From Umboniibacter marinipuniceus (GTDB taxonomy: Bacteria > Pseudomonadota > Gammaproteobacteria > Pseudomonadales > DSM-25080): a stretch of 64,000 nt of DNA. Under the pieces are notes generated by a model, which was not told the DNA's origin, made no database searches, and saw only the letters and a list, made by a program, of their open reading frames with translations. The stretch is from assembly GCF_003688415.1 (NCBI RefSeq), contig NZ_REFJ01000002.1, forward strand, positions 124,001 to 188,000, read 5' to 3'. Positions 40,753 through 49,870 of this stretch are shown piece by piece. Every line of letters begins with the position of its first letter. Positions within the stretch are counted from its first letter, which is position 1. The position numbers were made by a program, and so were the translations under genes.

Positions 40753-41598
40753 ATGAAAAAACTGTTTGCAGTAATGAGTCTGATGTTGATGTCGACCGTT
40801 AGCTTAGCTCAGGACCGCTTTGCCGATGTCGCCTTAAGCTTTAGCCAAGTGAAGGATAATGTTTGGGTTCTGTTCGGAGCTGGCGGCAATATTGGCTTAA
40901 GTTTCGGTGACGACGGTGTCGTGGTGATCGATACCCAGTTTTCAGAGTTGTCGGAGCGTCACTATGACGCTATTGCAGCCGAATTCCCGGGTTACGATGC
41001 AACCTTGGTGTTGAACACGCATTATCATGGCGATCACGCAGGCGGTAACCCATTTTGGGAGGCGCATGCGCACATTCTTTCACATAATAATGTACGAACT
41101 CGCTTAGCGGCAGCGAATAAGCCGGGTTTACCTAGTCTCACTTACTCTTCTGCTATGGAAGTATATTTGAACGGGCAGCACATCTCTCTGGTTCATCCTG
41201 GTCCAGCTCATACGGATGGGGACACTGTGGTCATTTGGAATGAACTTAACGTGGTTCATACCGGTGATCTTTTCTTCAAGGATCGCTTTCCGTATGTCGA
41301 TCTAGAAAGCGGCGGGAGCGTTCAGGGTTACTATGATGCAGTCACCGCTATCATTGCTAACATGGATGCCGATACCAAAATTATCCCGGGTCACGGAGAG
41401 TTAGCCACCTTGGCAGACTATCAGACCTTTCAGATGATGCTGGGTGATTCCATTGCTTGGATGAGTGCAGCGAAAGCTGATGGTAAAACACTAGAACAGC
41501 TAATTGACGAAGACGTGCCCGCAAAATGGCGTGATTGGGGTTGGCAGTTCATTAGTAACGAGCGTTGGATTACCACGCTATATAATGACATTAACTAG
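40753..41598 (+). CDS. Secreted metallo-beta-lactamase-fold hydrolase
   Basis: A 281-residue protein with an N-terminal signal peptide (MKKLFAVMSLMLMSTVSLAQD) and an MBL fold. The metal motif NTHYHGDHAGGN lies near residue 96, the next histidine in HPGPAHTDGD near 152, and IIPGHGEL near 217 completes the site. It resembles the periplasmic MBL proteins related to quinoprotein relay or SoxH families rather than antibiotic beta-lactamases. The substrate is unknown. It stands alone between divergent guaC and rlmA. Confidence 0.87.
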   Translation: MKKLFAVMSLMLMSTVSLAQDRFADVALSFSQVKDNVWVLFGAGGNIGLSFGDDGVVVIDTQFSELSERHYDAIAAEFPGYDATLVLNTHYHGDHAGGNPFWEAHAHILSHNNVRTRLAAANKPGLPSLTYSSAMEVYLNGQHISLVHPGPAHTDGDTVVIWNELNVVHTGDLFFKDRFPYVDLESGGSVQGYYDAVTAIIANMDADTKIIPGHGELATLADYQTFQMMLGDSIAWMSAAKADGKTLEQLIDEDVPAKWRDWGWQFISNERWITTLYNDIN

Positions 41599-41601
41599 TC
41601 G

Positions 41602-41630
41602 TTAGCGCTCACCAAGAAGCGCGTTATAAT
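41602..41630 (+). promoter_or_regulatory. Candidate rlmA promoter
   Basis: TTAGCG (41602-41607), 17-base spacer, perfect TATAAT (41625-41630), then an AGGAGC ribosome-binding site 9 bases before the rlmA ATG. The -35 is weak. Confidence 0.4.
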
Positions 41631-41656
41631 AAGTTGCTGAATATTTAGGAGCTATT

Positions 41657-42448
41657 ATGGCGCGCTATCGCTGTCCCATCTGTCGAGAAGCCTTACAGGC
41701 TGATATCACCCCTGTTCGCTGTGTGAATGGCCACAGTTTTGATCGTGCCAAGCAGGGTTATCTCAACCTTTTGCCAGTACAAAACAAGCGTTCAAAAAGC
41801 CCTGGTGACTCCAAGGAGATGGTCAGAGCTCGCCGTGATTGGTTATCTTTGGGCTATTACCAACCCATTGTTTCCGGTGTATCTCAGCTGTTAGATGGGA
41901 TTTCAGCTAACGTGCTCGACGCAGGTTGCGGTGAGGGTTACTACACCAATGCCTTGGCGCCGTTCTGTGGAGCAATTTGTGGTAGTGATATTTCTAAGGA
42001 GGCGGTTCTATCCGCGTCACGTCAGTACCCTGACATCGAGTTTAGTGTGGCCTCCAATCGCGACCTTCCTTTCGAAAATCAACAGTTTTCGGCCGTATTG
42101 TCTCTGTTCGGCTTCCCTGTGGTTGAGGAGTTTCTCCGAGTACTTCGTCCAGGGGGGCGGATAATTACTGTAGACCCCACGCGTGACCACCTCATCGAGC
42201 TGAAAGAAGCGCTCTATAGCGAGGTGAAACCTGCTGCACAGAGTGGACTTCAGGGCTGTACTGTAGAGTGCGAAGTACCCATAGAATTCCAAATGAGGAT
42301 AGCTCAGCCGGGTGAGGTAGAGAAGTTGCTCGCTATGACGCCACATTACTATCGCGCTCCGAAGGACAAGCTTGCTGCGCTGCTTGATGAACCCCCTAAA
42401 ACTATCTCAGTATCGCTGGTCGGGCGAATTTGGTCAGGGCAACTATAA
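41657..42448 (+). CDS. rlmA: 23S rRNA (guanine-N1-)-methyltransferase RlmA
   Basis: SAM-dependent methyltransferase that modifies a guanosine of helix 35 of 23S rRNA (G745 in E. coli). The 263-residue protein opens with the zinc-binding module YRCPICREAL...RCVNGHSFDRAKQGYLNLL, followed by the family's SPGDSKEMVRAR linker and a Rossmann methyltransferase with LDAGCGEGYYT near 93. The E. coli RlmA(I) type is favoured over TlrB because this is a Gram-negative genome. Confidence 0.92.
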   Translation: MARYRCPICREALQADITPVRCVNGHSFDRAKQGYLNLLPVQNKRSKSPGDSKEMVRARRDWLSLGYYQPIVSGVSQLLDGISANVLDAGCGEGYYTNALAPFCGAICGSDISKEAVLSASRQYPDIEFSVASNRDLPFENQQFSAVLSLFGFPVVEEFLRVLRPGGRIITVDPTRDHLIELKEALYSEVKPAAQSGLQGCTVECEVPIEFQMRIAQPGEVEKLLAMTPHYYRAPKDKLAALLDEPPKTISVSLVGRIWSGQL

Positions 42449-42558
42449 TAACCACAGAAAACAGCGGTATTTATCCGTAGCTGTTACGTGGGTGACAAAG
42501 CCTAGTGCGTTGAACATGGTAGTTTTTGACTATTAAATTCACTTGGGGATAGTGCCAG

Positions 42559-44034
42559 ATGGTCGAACCAAAGCAATATAAAACAGATGTTCTAATCGTA
42601 GGCGCAGGTATTTCAGGTATTGCTGCTGCTTATCATCTAAAAGAAAAGTGCCCAAATCACGATTTTATGATTCTTGAGGGTATGGAGAGTCATGGCGGCA
42701 CGTGGCTAACTCATAAGTACCCTGGTGTGCGCTCCGATAGTGATCTGTACACGTTTGGTTACAGCTTTAAGCCGTGGACAGGGGTACCCATTGCCTCGGC
42801 GGACGAAATTCTTAACTACATGGGTGAAGTCATCAGTGAAAGTAAGCTGAATGATCAGCTCTATTTTTCGCATAAAATTGCCAGTGCAGATTGGAATTCG
42901 GAAAAGAAATGTTGGGTAGTTAAAGGTGAAATTGGCGCCGAGAAACAGCCCTTTGAATTAGAGAGCAACATACTTTGGATGGCCGCTGGCTACTATGACC
43001 ATAAAACGCCGTACACGCCAGAATTCCCGGGTATGAGCGATTTTAAAGGTGAGATTATCCACCCTCAACACTGGCCCGAAGCGCTTGATTACTCCGATAA
43101 ACAGGTGGTTGTTATTGGTTCAGGTGCCACGGCGGCAACCATTATCCCGGCGATGGCTGGCGATACGAAGCACATCACGATGTTACAGCGGTCGCCAACT
43201 TATTTTGTACCGCTAGAAAACAAAAACGAATTAGCGGATACCCTACGTCAGATTGATGTTCCGGAAGCGCTTGTTCACGATATCGTTCGCAAGAAGATTT
43301 TATTTGATGCCAAACAAATTCATGAAGCTTCAAATGCCTATCCGGATATAGTTAAAGCGGAGCTACTAAAGACCGTTCGTGGCTTTTTGGGTGAAGAGTT
43401 TGATGTCGAAAAGCATTTCACGCCAAGCTACCGTCCGTGGCAGCAGCGCATAGCCTGCGTTCCGGATGGTGACCTTTTCGCGGGAATCAACGCAGGAAAG
43501 GCATCGGTGGTCACCGATCAGATTGATCGGTTCGTCAATAACGGCATTCTATTAAAGAGTGGCGAGCTACTTGAAGCTGACATTATTGTGACCGCTACCG
43601 GCTTCAATTTGTCTATGGTTGGTGGCGTTCAGGTTAGTTTAGACGGTGTGCCGGTGGACTTTGCCTCAATGACCACCTACCGAGGCGTTCTATTCTCAGG
43701 CATGCCAAACTTTATCAATGTCTTCGGCTATCTGCGTACCAGCTGGACAATGCGAGCAGAATTAGTTGCTGAGTATGTTTGCCGACTGTTGAACCATATG
43801 AATGAACACAATTTGACCGTCGTGACGCCTGAGCTGCGTGAGTCTGATGCTAACATGACTCTCAAACCATTCATTTCTCCCGATGACTTTAATCCAGGCT
43901 ACTTGCAGCGTGCTGGTCACTTAATGCCAAAGCAGGGAGATCGTGCTCCGTGGCAGTTCAGTCAGGACTACTATCAGGAGTGTGAGGAGCTTCCTGCAGC
44001 AAGTCTGAATGACGATGTGTTGAAGTACGGCTGA
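42559..44034 (+). CDS. Flavin-containing monooxygenase (Baeyer-Villiger type)
   Basis: A 491-residue class B flavoprotein monooxygenase. The FAD Rossmann motif VLIVGAGISGIAAAYHL lies near 10-26, the fingerprint FKGEIIHPQHWP near 170 matches the FxGxxxHxxxWP/D signature of Baeyer-Villiger monooxygenases and FMOs, and the NADPH motif VVIGSGATAATIIP lies near 190. The N-terminal GGTWLTHKYPGVRSDSDLY is typical of BVMOs acting on ketones or long-chain substrates. It is monocistronic with no adjacent catabolic genes, so the substrate cannot be predicted. Confidence 0.88.
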   Translation: MVEPKQYKTDVLIVGAGISGIAAAYHLKEKCPNHDFMILEGMESHGGTWLTHKYPGVRSDSDLYTFGYSFKPWTGVPIASADEILNYMGEVISESKLNDQLYFSHKIASADWNSEKKCWVVKGEIGAEKQPFELESNILWMAAGYYDHKTPYTPEFPGMSDFKGEIIHPQHWPEALDYSDKQVVVIGSGATAATIIPAMAGDTKHITMLQRSPTYFVPLENKNELADTLRQIDVPEALVHDIVRKKILFDAKQIHEASNAYPDIVKAELLKTVRGFLGEEFDVEKHFTPSYRPWQQRIACVPDGDLFAGINAGKASVVTDQIDRFVNNGILLKSGELLEADIIVTATGFNLSMVGGVQVSLDGVPVDFASMTTYRGVLFSGMPNFINVFGYLRTSWTMRAELVAEYVCRLLNHMNEHNLTVVTPELRESDANMTLKPFISPDDFNPGYLQRAGHLMPKQGDRAPWQFSQDYYQECEELPAASLNDDVLKYG

Positions 44035-44132
44035 GTTCAAGTGAGGAAGCAGCGTAACCTTCAGCGCTGCCATCCCGTTTACTAAAGTGTGGTGTTAAAG
44101 CCACCATTTCCGCTGAGCGGGATCTTCAAAGC

Positions 44133-44158
44133 AAAAAAAAGGAGCCTTTCGGCTCCTT
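44133..44158 (-). terminator. Rho-independent terminator of acnB
   Basis: Minus-strand GGAGCC-GAAA-GGCTCC stem with a GNRA-type loop followed by eight T residues, 17 bases after the acnB stop. Confidence 0.92.
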
Positions 44159-44175
44159 TCTTCGTTTCAGACTAA

Positions 44176-46773
44176 TTAAGCTTTCACTTCATCAATCTGA
44201 ACTGCAGCGATGCGCTTACCATCGGCTGCTGCTTTCTGGAAGCTTTCGATCTGATCGAAGTTCATATAGCGATAGATCTCAGCACCCATAGAGTCGAGCT
44301 TTCCTGCGTACTCGTTATACTCAGCCGGCGAAGGTAGGCGACCAAGAATAGCGCCTACAGAGGCTAGTTCCGCCGACGTTAGGTAAACGTTGGCGCCATC
44401 ACCTAGACGGTTAGGGAAGTTACGCGTTGATGTTGATAGTACCGTGGTGCCAGCGCCAACACGTGCTTGGTTACCCATGCACAATGAGCAGCCCGGCATT
44501 TCAGTACGAGCGCCAGCACGACCGAAGATGTTGTAGTAACCTTCTTCCATCAAAGTGTGCTCGTCCATACGCGTTGGCGGAGATAGCCATAGGCGAGTGG
44601 CAACTGAACCTTGCTGTTCGTCGAGTAGTTTACCGGCAGCACGGAAGTGACCGATGTTGGTCATACAAGAACCAATGAATACTTCATCAACCTTGTCACC
44701 TTGAACCGAAGAAAGTAGGCGTGCATCATCTGGATCATTCGGTGCACAAACAATCGGTTCAGTCACGTCGGCGAGATCGATTTCGATCACCGCGGTGTAT
44801 TCTGCATCGGCATCAGCTTTCATCAAGCTCGGGTTCGCGAGCCACTCTTCCATTGCGCGTGCACGGCGCTCCAGGGTACGAGCATCGCCGTAGCCTTGAG
44901 CAATCATCCAACGAAGCATGGTGATGTTAGAAGTGAGGTATTCCGCCACTGAATCTTCGTCTAGCGCAATAGTACAGCCAGCAGCTGAACGCTCTGCCGA
45001 CGCATCAGAAAGCTCGAATGCCTGCTCTACGGTTAAGCCCTTGAGACCTTCGATTTCTAGGACGCGTCCAGAGAAGATATTTTTCTTACCTTTCTTCTCG
45101 ACGGTTAGTAGGCCTTCTTGGATTGCGTAGTAAGGAATGGCATGAACCAAGTCACGAAGCGTGATACCTGGCTGCATTTCGCCCTTAAAGCGAACCAATA
45201 CTGATTCCGGCATATCAAGCGGCATTACACCAGTTGCTGCCGCAAAGGCCACTAGGCCCGAACCAGCTGGGAATGAAATCCCCATAGGGAAACGGGTGTG
45301 TGAATCACCACCAGTACCAACGGTATCTGGGAGTAGCATGCGGTTTAACCATGAGTGAATGATGCCGTCACCCGGACGAAGTGAAACACCACCACGGTTA
45401 ATCATGAAGTCTGGCAATGTATGCTGGGTGTCAATATCAACTGGCTTAGGGTAAGCGGCAGTGTGACAGAAAGACTGCATAACGAGATCAGCCGAGAAGC
45501 CAAGACAAGCAAGGTCCTTTAGCTCATCGCGAGTCATTGGGCCGGTAGTATCTTGTGAGCCAACTGTTGTCATTTTAGGTTCAACGTAGGTACCTGGGCG
45601 AACACCGTCAACACCACACGCTTTACCCACCATTTTTTGCGCCAGTGTGAATCCAGCGTTGGTGGCAACAGGTTCCGACGGGGTACGGAATACAGTAGAT
45701 GGCGCTAGACCTAAGCTCTCACGTGCACGGCCAGTTAGACCACGACCAATGATGAGGTTGATTCGACCACCAGCCTGAACTTCGTCAAGGATAACGTCCG
45801 ACTTGAGCTCAAAGCTCGAAAGCTCTTCGCCAGTTTCAGCGTTAAGAATCTTGCCGTCGTAAGGGCGGATTTCAATCACGTCACCCATGGAAAGCTTGTC
45901 AACCGGCGCTTCGAATACGAGCGCTCCAGCATCTTCCATAGTGTTGAAGAAGATTGGTGCAACCTTACCGCCAATACAGATACCGCCGCCGCGCTTGTTT
46001 GGCGTTCCAGGGATATCGTCACCGGTGTACCAAAGTACAGAGTTAGTTGCTGATTTACGTGATGAGCCAGTACCCACTACATCACCTACAAAGGCAACTG
46101 GGTGACCTTTCTTATTCAACTCTTCGATCTGCTCTTTCGCGTTGTGGATACCTTCGCGAGCAACCTTGTACATCGCCAGAGCGTGCAAAGGAATGTCAGG
46201 ACGGGACCAAGCGTCTGGAGCTGGTGAAAGATCATCGGTGTTGGTTTCGCCAGTCACTTTGAATACGGTAACTTTAGCTGACTCGGCCACGGCATCACGA
46301 TTGGTGAACCACTCGGCATTCGCCCAAGATTCCATCACCGATTGTGCAACGGCGTTGCCCGCTTTGGCTTTAGCTTCTACATCGTAGAATGCATCGAACA
46401 TAAGCAGCGTATGCTTAAGTTCTTCGCCAGCTGCTTCAGCAAGATCGCTATTATCGAGTTGCGCAACCAATGTCTCGATGTTGTAACCACCATGCATGTT
46501 GCCAAGTAACTTAACTGCATCAGCTTTCGTGATAACCGGCGAGCTGGCTTCATCATTGATGATGGCTGTCAGGAAGCCGGCCTTAACGTAGGCGGCTTCA
46601 TCAACGCCCGGTGGCACACGCTCGCTGATTAGCTCAACAAGCGTAGCTTCTTCACCAGCAGGTGGATTTTTAAGTAGTTCAACCAGGTCAGCAACTTGCT
46701 GAGGGTTAAGCGGCAGAGGTGGGATACCTTGCTCAGCACGTTCTGCAACGTGTTTACGATACGCTTCAAGCAC
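44176..46773 (-). CDS. acnB: Bifunctional aconitate hydratase 2 / 2-methylisocitrate dehydratase
   Basis: Main TCA-cycle aconitase, an Fe-S enzyme. The 865-residue protein is the same length as E. coli AcnB and has its order: HEAT-like domain (1-160), swivel domain with [17 protein letters not shown] near 230, then the catalytic barrel with [24 protein letters not shown], and the 4Fe-4S cysteines in [14 protein letters not shown] (near 710) and [14 protein letters not shown] (near 770). It also acts on 2-methylisocitrate in propionate metabolism in relatives. Apo-AcnB can bind mRNA in E. coli. Confidence 0.97.
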   Translation of the reverse strand: MLEAYRKHVAERAEQGIPPLPLNPQQVADLVELLKNPPAGEEATLVELISERVPPGVDEAAYVKAGFLTAIINDEASSPVITKADAVKLLGNMHGGYNIETLVAQLDNSDLAEAAGEELKHTLLMFDAFYDVEAKAKAGNAVAQSVMESWANAEWFTNRDAVAESAKVTVFKVTGETNTDDLSPAPDAWSRPDIPLHALAMYKVAREGIHNAKEQIEELNKKGHPVAFVGDVVGTGSSRKSATNSVLWYTGDDIPGTPNKRGGGICIGGKVAPIFFNTMEDAGALVFEAPVDKLSMGDVIEIRPYDGKILNAETGEELSSFELKSDVILDEVQAGGRINLIIGRGLTGRARESLGLAPSTVFRTPSEPVATNAGFTLAQKMVGKACGVDGVRPGTYVEPKMTTVGSQDTTGPMTRDELKDLACLGFSADLVMQSFCHTAAYPKPVDIDTQHTLPDFMINRGGVSLRPGDGIIHSWLNRMLLPDTVGTGGDSHTRFPMGISFPAGSGLVAFAAATGVMPLDMPESVLVRFKGEMQPGITLRDLVHAIPYYAIQEGLLTVEKKGKKNIFSGRVLEIEGLKGLTVEQAFELSDASAERSAAGCTIALDEDSVAEYLTSNITMLRWMIAQGYGDARTLERRARAMEEWLANPSLMKADADAEYTAVIEIDLADVTEPIVCAPNDPDDARLLSSVQGDKVDEVFIGSCMTNIGHFRAAGKLLDEQQGSVATRLWLSPPTRMDEHTLMEEGYYNIFGRAGARTEMPGCSLCMGNQARVGAGTTVLSTSTRNFPNRLGDGANVYLTSAELASVGAILGRLPSPAEYNEYAGKLDSMGAEIYRYMNFDQIESFQKAAADGKRIAAVQIDEVKA

Positions 46774-46840
46774 GACTAATTCCTCTAAAGTGAAACGAAA
46801 CCCCAGTGGCTTCGTTGTTAGTCTAATTTTTAGTGGCGCT

Positions 46841-46869
46841 ATTCTAATGAATTCTGCGCCTTAAGTTAA
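46841..46869 (-). promoter_or_regulatory. Candidate acnB promoter
   Basis: On the minus strand TTAACT (46869-46864), 17-base spacer, TAGAAT (46846-46841), about 70 bases before the acnB ATG. Both boxes match consensus at four to five of six positions. Confidence 0.5.
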
Positions 46870-46976
46870 GCGGCCTAAGCCTTTAAATAGCTAGGTTGCG
46901 CGGGAATTGTTAGTAATCATAGAACTGATGGGGGATTCCTGCACTATTCACCGCAATTATAAACGGGATAAAACAG

Positions 46977-47804
46977 CTACTCAGCGTTCAAATAACGATG
47001 AAGCCGAAGCATTGGGATTAATGGTTCACGCTCGATACGTTGATCGCTACGCGATTTTCTTGCGGCTTGCTCGTTAGCCAAAGGCAGCGGGCGAATGGCT
47101 GGGAGCGAAGCTTGAGCGGCCAAAAAAATCGGGGTGGAGGAATTAAAGGCGGTCATCTCACCATTTCCCAACCTAACGTTGGCTCGAATTAGCGGCGCCT
47201 GTCGCTGAACGATACACAGCGGCGTAGTAGCCCTGATAGCGGCTAGGGTTTGCCAGGCGGATTGAATGTTGACCCCTTGTCGATCAAGCCTTTCCAAGCG
47301 TTCTACCACCTGTTGATACTCGATTCGTTGGATTGAACGGCCGTTTCTGTACCAGGCGTAACTAATGCTTTTTACCGGCTGTTCAATGAACCGTAGACGG
47401 CGCCAACAGGCCTTCAAATTTAGCCTTCCGTGTGCCGTTTCAGAGAGCGTTTGGCGAGCGGGTGAATGAGAGGTAAAGACCGAGCGCTGCCAGTGTTTAG
47501 TTTCCTTAGGATGGTGCGCTCGATAATTACCTATAAGCGTCTTAAAGCTATCCTTGGCCTGATTAAGTGTGCGGATCTGGTCGGCGTCTATACCGGCGAC
47601 CACCGCACAGCATTGACTGGTTGAACGGCCGTCTTCGCCATCTCGATAAAAGTAATCATTGAGGCTCGAAGCAATACTGCAGAGAAAGGGCTCATCCTGC
47701 TGCCAGCTTTGTTGGCGACAAAGCTGGTTCGTTATCTTATTGCTTTGCGCGCTAATTTGCTCAAAGGCTTCAATTAGTTCGCGGGAATCAAAGGTTATTG
47801 TCAT
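46977..47804 (-). CDS. tus: Tus-like DNA replication terminus site-binding protein
   Basis: A 275-residue basic protein that aligns by eye with E. coli Tus, the protein that blocks replication forks at Ter sites. Shared blocks in order: CCAVVAGIDADQIRTLNQAK (Tus: [20 protein letters not shown] region), RLNLKACWRRLRFIEQP followed by ISYAWYRNGRSIQRIEYQQV (Tus LITLNAYRTLTVLHDP and LRFGWANKHIIKNLHRDEV), PLIRANVRLGNGEMTAFNS then TPIFLAA (Tus QPIARVWYKGDQKQVQ and TPLIAL), and a C-terminus PLIPMLRLHRYLNAE (Tus PLRLIIPRLHLYVAD). It is shorter than E. coli Tus (309) mainly at the N-terminus and in the 150-230 linker. The ATG at 47804 is used; a TTG 36 bases upstream is possible. Identity is low, so this is a divergent member. 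Confidence 0.75.
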   Translation of the reverse strand: MTITFDSRELIEAFEQISAQSNKITNQLCRQQSWQQDEPFLCSIASSLNDYFYRDGEDGRSTSQCCAVVAGIDADQIRTLNQAKDSFKTLIGNYRAHHPKETKHWQRSVFTSHSPARQTLSETAHGRLNLKACWRRLRFIEQPVKSISYAWYRNGRSIQRIEYQQVVERLERLDRQGVNIQSAWQTLAAIRATTPLCIVQRQAPLIRANVRLGNGEMTAFNSSTPIFLAAQASLPAIRPLPLANEQAARKSRSDQRIEREPLIPMLRLHRYLNAE

Positions 47805-47872
47805 CGTGTTAGTGTACGTGGCGGGGTGCCAATGGTGCAAGAGATAGGCGGAAGCCGCGCTCGCATTCTTAC

Positions 47873-47896
47873 TAGCGGGCGATATAATACTCGCTA
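47873..47896 (+). promoter_or_regulatory. Candidate miaE promoter with flanking inverted repeat
   Basis: A perfect TATAAT (47883-47888) lies inside an inverted repeat TAGCG-N14-CGCTA (47873-47877 and 47892-47896), 24 bases before the miaE start. There is no good -35. The repeat could be an operator, and it also lies in the divergent region serving the tus-like gene. Confidence 0.4.
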
Positions 47897-47911
47897 ATAG
47901 GAATTAGAGTA

Positions 47912-48562
47912 GTGGAGTGGTTTGTGTCAAAAGACGTTGATTTAACGCCGATTAAGGCCTTCTTGGGTTGTGAAACACCGGACGAGTGGGTAACGGTGGC
48001 TACCCAGCATCAAGATATTATGTTGATTGATCATGCTAACTGTGAAAAGAAAGCCGCCAAGACTGCGCTTCATCTTATTTTTAGATATATCGAACACAGC
48101 GACTTGCTCTACAAGATGTCTCGCTTAGCGCGAGAAGAATTGCGTCACTTCGAGCAAGTGATGTCGATCATGAAAAAACGTGCCATCGCATACGAATACG
48201 TAAGTGCTAGTCGCTACGCCGCTAAAATGATGGCGTCAGTCCGAAAAGAAGAGCCTGCGAAGCTCATCGATACGCTCATCATTGGTGCATTCATTGAGTG
48301 TCGCAGCTGCGAGCGCTTCGCTAAGCTGGCCCCATTTTTAGATGCCGAATTAGAAAAGTTCTATACCTCACTACTGCGCTCTGAAAGTCGTCACTTCATG
48401 GACTATATCGCGCTAGCGGAATCGCTCGCAGATGAACCCATTAACGAGCGGATTGCGTACTTTCGTGAGTTAGAGGCTAAACTGGTGATCAGTCCAGATG
48501 ACGAGTTTCGGTTTCACTCGGGGATGCCGAGCGCGGAATTACTGAAGTTAGCTTCAAGCTGA
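47912..48562 (+). CDS. miaE: tRNA-(ms2)io6A hydroxylase MiaE
   Basis: Non-heme diiron monooxygenase that hydroxylates the isopentenyl group of ms2i6A37 in tRNA. The 216-residue ferritin-like helical protein has the diiron ligands in LIDHANCEKKAAKTALHL, AREELRHFEQV (ExxH), IECRSCERF and LRSESRHFMDY (ExxxH-type). The start is a GTG at 47912; a second GTG five codons on is possible. It is divergent from the tus-like gene. Confidence 0.93.
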   Translation: MEWFVSKDVDLTPIKAFLGCETPDEWVTVATQHQDIMLIDHANCEKKAAKTALHLIFRYIEHSDLLYKMSRLAREELRHFEQVMSIMKKRAIAYEYVSASRYAAKMMASVRKEEPAKLIDTLIIGAFIECRSCERFAKLAPFLDAELEKFYTSLLRSESRHFMDYIALAESLADEPINERIAYFRELEAKLVISPDDEFRFHSGMPSAELLKLASS

Positions 48563-48588
48563 ACCCATCAATGAGTCGGGAGTAAATA

Positions 48589-49026
48589 ATGAAGTTTTTC
48601 GCTGTGTTAAGTGGTTTCATGATGATGACACTGGTGAGTGTGGCGCAGGCAGATAATGCGCCAGTGGGGTTGTGGAATACCATTGATGATACTTCGGGTG
48701 AAGCAAAGTCCACCGTTGAATTGTATATGGAAGGTGATCGCCTTTATGGCCGCATCATTGAGTTAATCAACCCTGACGAGCCAAATCCCGTTTGCGAACA
48801 ATGCACTGGAGAAAAGCTTAATCAGCCGGTTATTGGTTTGACCATCATTGAAGGCCTGAGTTTTGACGGAGACTATTGGTCTGATGGCGAGATTTTGGAC
48901 CCTGAGAATGGTAAAAGCTATGACTGTCGTATTTGGCGCGAAGGGAATAAATTGATGGTTCGCGGTTATATTGGTTTCTTCTATCGAACCCAATCATGGA
49001 TCCTCAGCGAGTCGGCGAGCGACTAG
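48589..49026 (+). CDS. Exported DUF2147-family protein
   Basis: A 145-residue protein with a signal peptide ([21 protein letters not shown]) and a single DUF2147 domain: [47 protein letters not shown] and [13 protein letters not shown], ending in [13 protein letters not shown]. These are lipocalin-like periplasmic or outer-membrane-associated proteins of unknown function. It starts 26 bases after miaE. Confidence 0.88.
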   Translation: MKFFAVLSGFMMMTLVSVAQADNAPVGLWNTIDDTSGEAKSTVELYMEGDRLYGRIIELINPDEPNPVCEQCTGEKLNQPVIGLTIIEGLSFDGDYWSDGEILDPENGKSYDCRIWREGNKLMVRGYIGFFYRTQSWILSESASD

Positions 49027-49078
49027 TCAATCATCGAGTATTCCGCTAATCTGTGCGCAGACTCCAGAGGAATATGAG

Positions 49079-49870
49079 ATGAAACGTTGTCACGAGCTAG
49101 ATGTTGAAATTCACGGTCATGATCTGCAAATTGTCGAAGTTAGCCTAGATCCATCAGAGACAGTTGTCGCCGAAGCTGGTGCGATGAACTATATGGAAGG
49201 CGGTATCGAATTTAACACTCGCATGGGTGACGGATCCGAGCCCAATCAGGGCATGATGGGCTCACTGTTTAGTGCTGGAAAGCGCCTTCTAACCGGTGAA
49301 TCGCTGTTTACCACTCACTTTACGAACCATTCAGCAACGCCTGCAAAGATTGCCTTCGGCGCTCCCTTTCCCGGATCTATCATTGCCCTAGACTTGGCTG
49401 ATTACGGCGAACAAATAACCTGCCAAAAAGACGCGTTCCTCTGCGCGGCGTTGGGAACCAAAATAGACATCGCTTTTAATCGTAAGATTGGTGCTGGCTT
49501 ATTTGGCGGTGAGGGCTTCATATTGCAGAAACTAAGTGGCGATGGCTTAGCGTGTATGCACGCTGGCGGTACGGTGGTCAAAAAAGAACTCCGCGGCGAG
49601 ACCCTACGCGTAGATACCGGCTGTCTAGTGGCATTTACGCAAGGCATTGATTATGACATCAAGTTAGCGGGTGGCCTTAAAACCATGATGTTTGGTGGCG
49701 AGGGGATTGCTTTAGCAACCTTGTCCGGACATGGAACGGTGTGGTTGCAGAGCCTGCCATTCTCGCGCTTAGCCAATCGAGTTTTCTCGGCGGCAAGTGC
49801 TCACGGTGGTAAAGATCAGGGCGAAGGTTCGGTGCTAGGCGGCTTAGGGCGTTTACTTGATGGAAGATAG
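49079..49870 (+). CDS. TIGR00266/AIM24-family protein
   Basis: A 263-residue protein of the AIM24 (tryptophan RNA-binding attenuator-like fold) family. The ATG at 49079 is preceded by AGAGGA and gives the usual start [20 protein letters not shown]; a longer in-frame reading from 48971 lies in the DUF2147 gene. Family hallmarks include [39 protein letters not shown] and [20 protein letters not shown]. The biochemical role is unknown in bacteria. Its last 11 bases overlap the penicillin acylase gene. Confidence 0.88.
   Translation: MKRCHELDVEIHGHDLQIVEVSLDPSETVVAEAGAMNYMEGGIEFNTRMGDGSEPNQGMMGSLFSAGKRLLTGESLFTTHFTNHSATPAKIAFGAPFPGSIIALDLADYGEQITCQKDAFLCAALGTKIDIAFNRKIGAGLFGGEGFILQKLSGDGLACMHAGGTVVKKELRGETLRVDTGCLVAFTQGIDYDIKLAGGLKTMMFGGEGIALATLSGHGTVWLQSLPFSRLANRVFSAASAHGGKDQGEGSVLGGLGRLLDGR

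Noticed and set aside
48971-49078. N-terminal extension of the AIM24-family protein into the DUF2147 gene
   Set aside because: The extra residues have no family resemblance, and a good AGAGGA site precedes the ATG at 49079.
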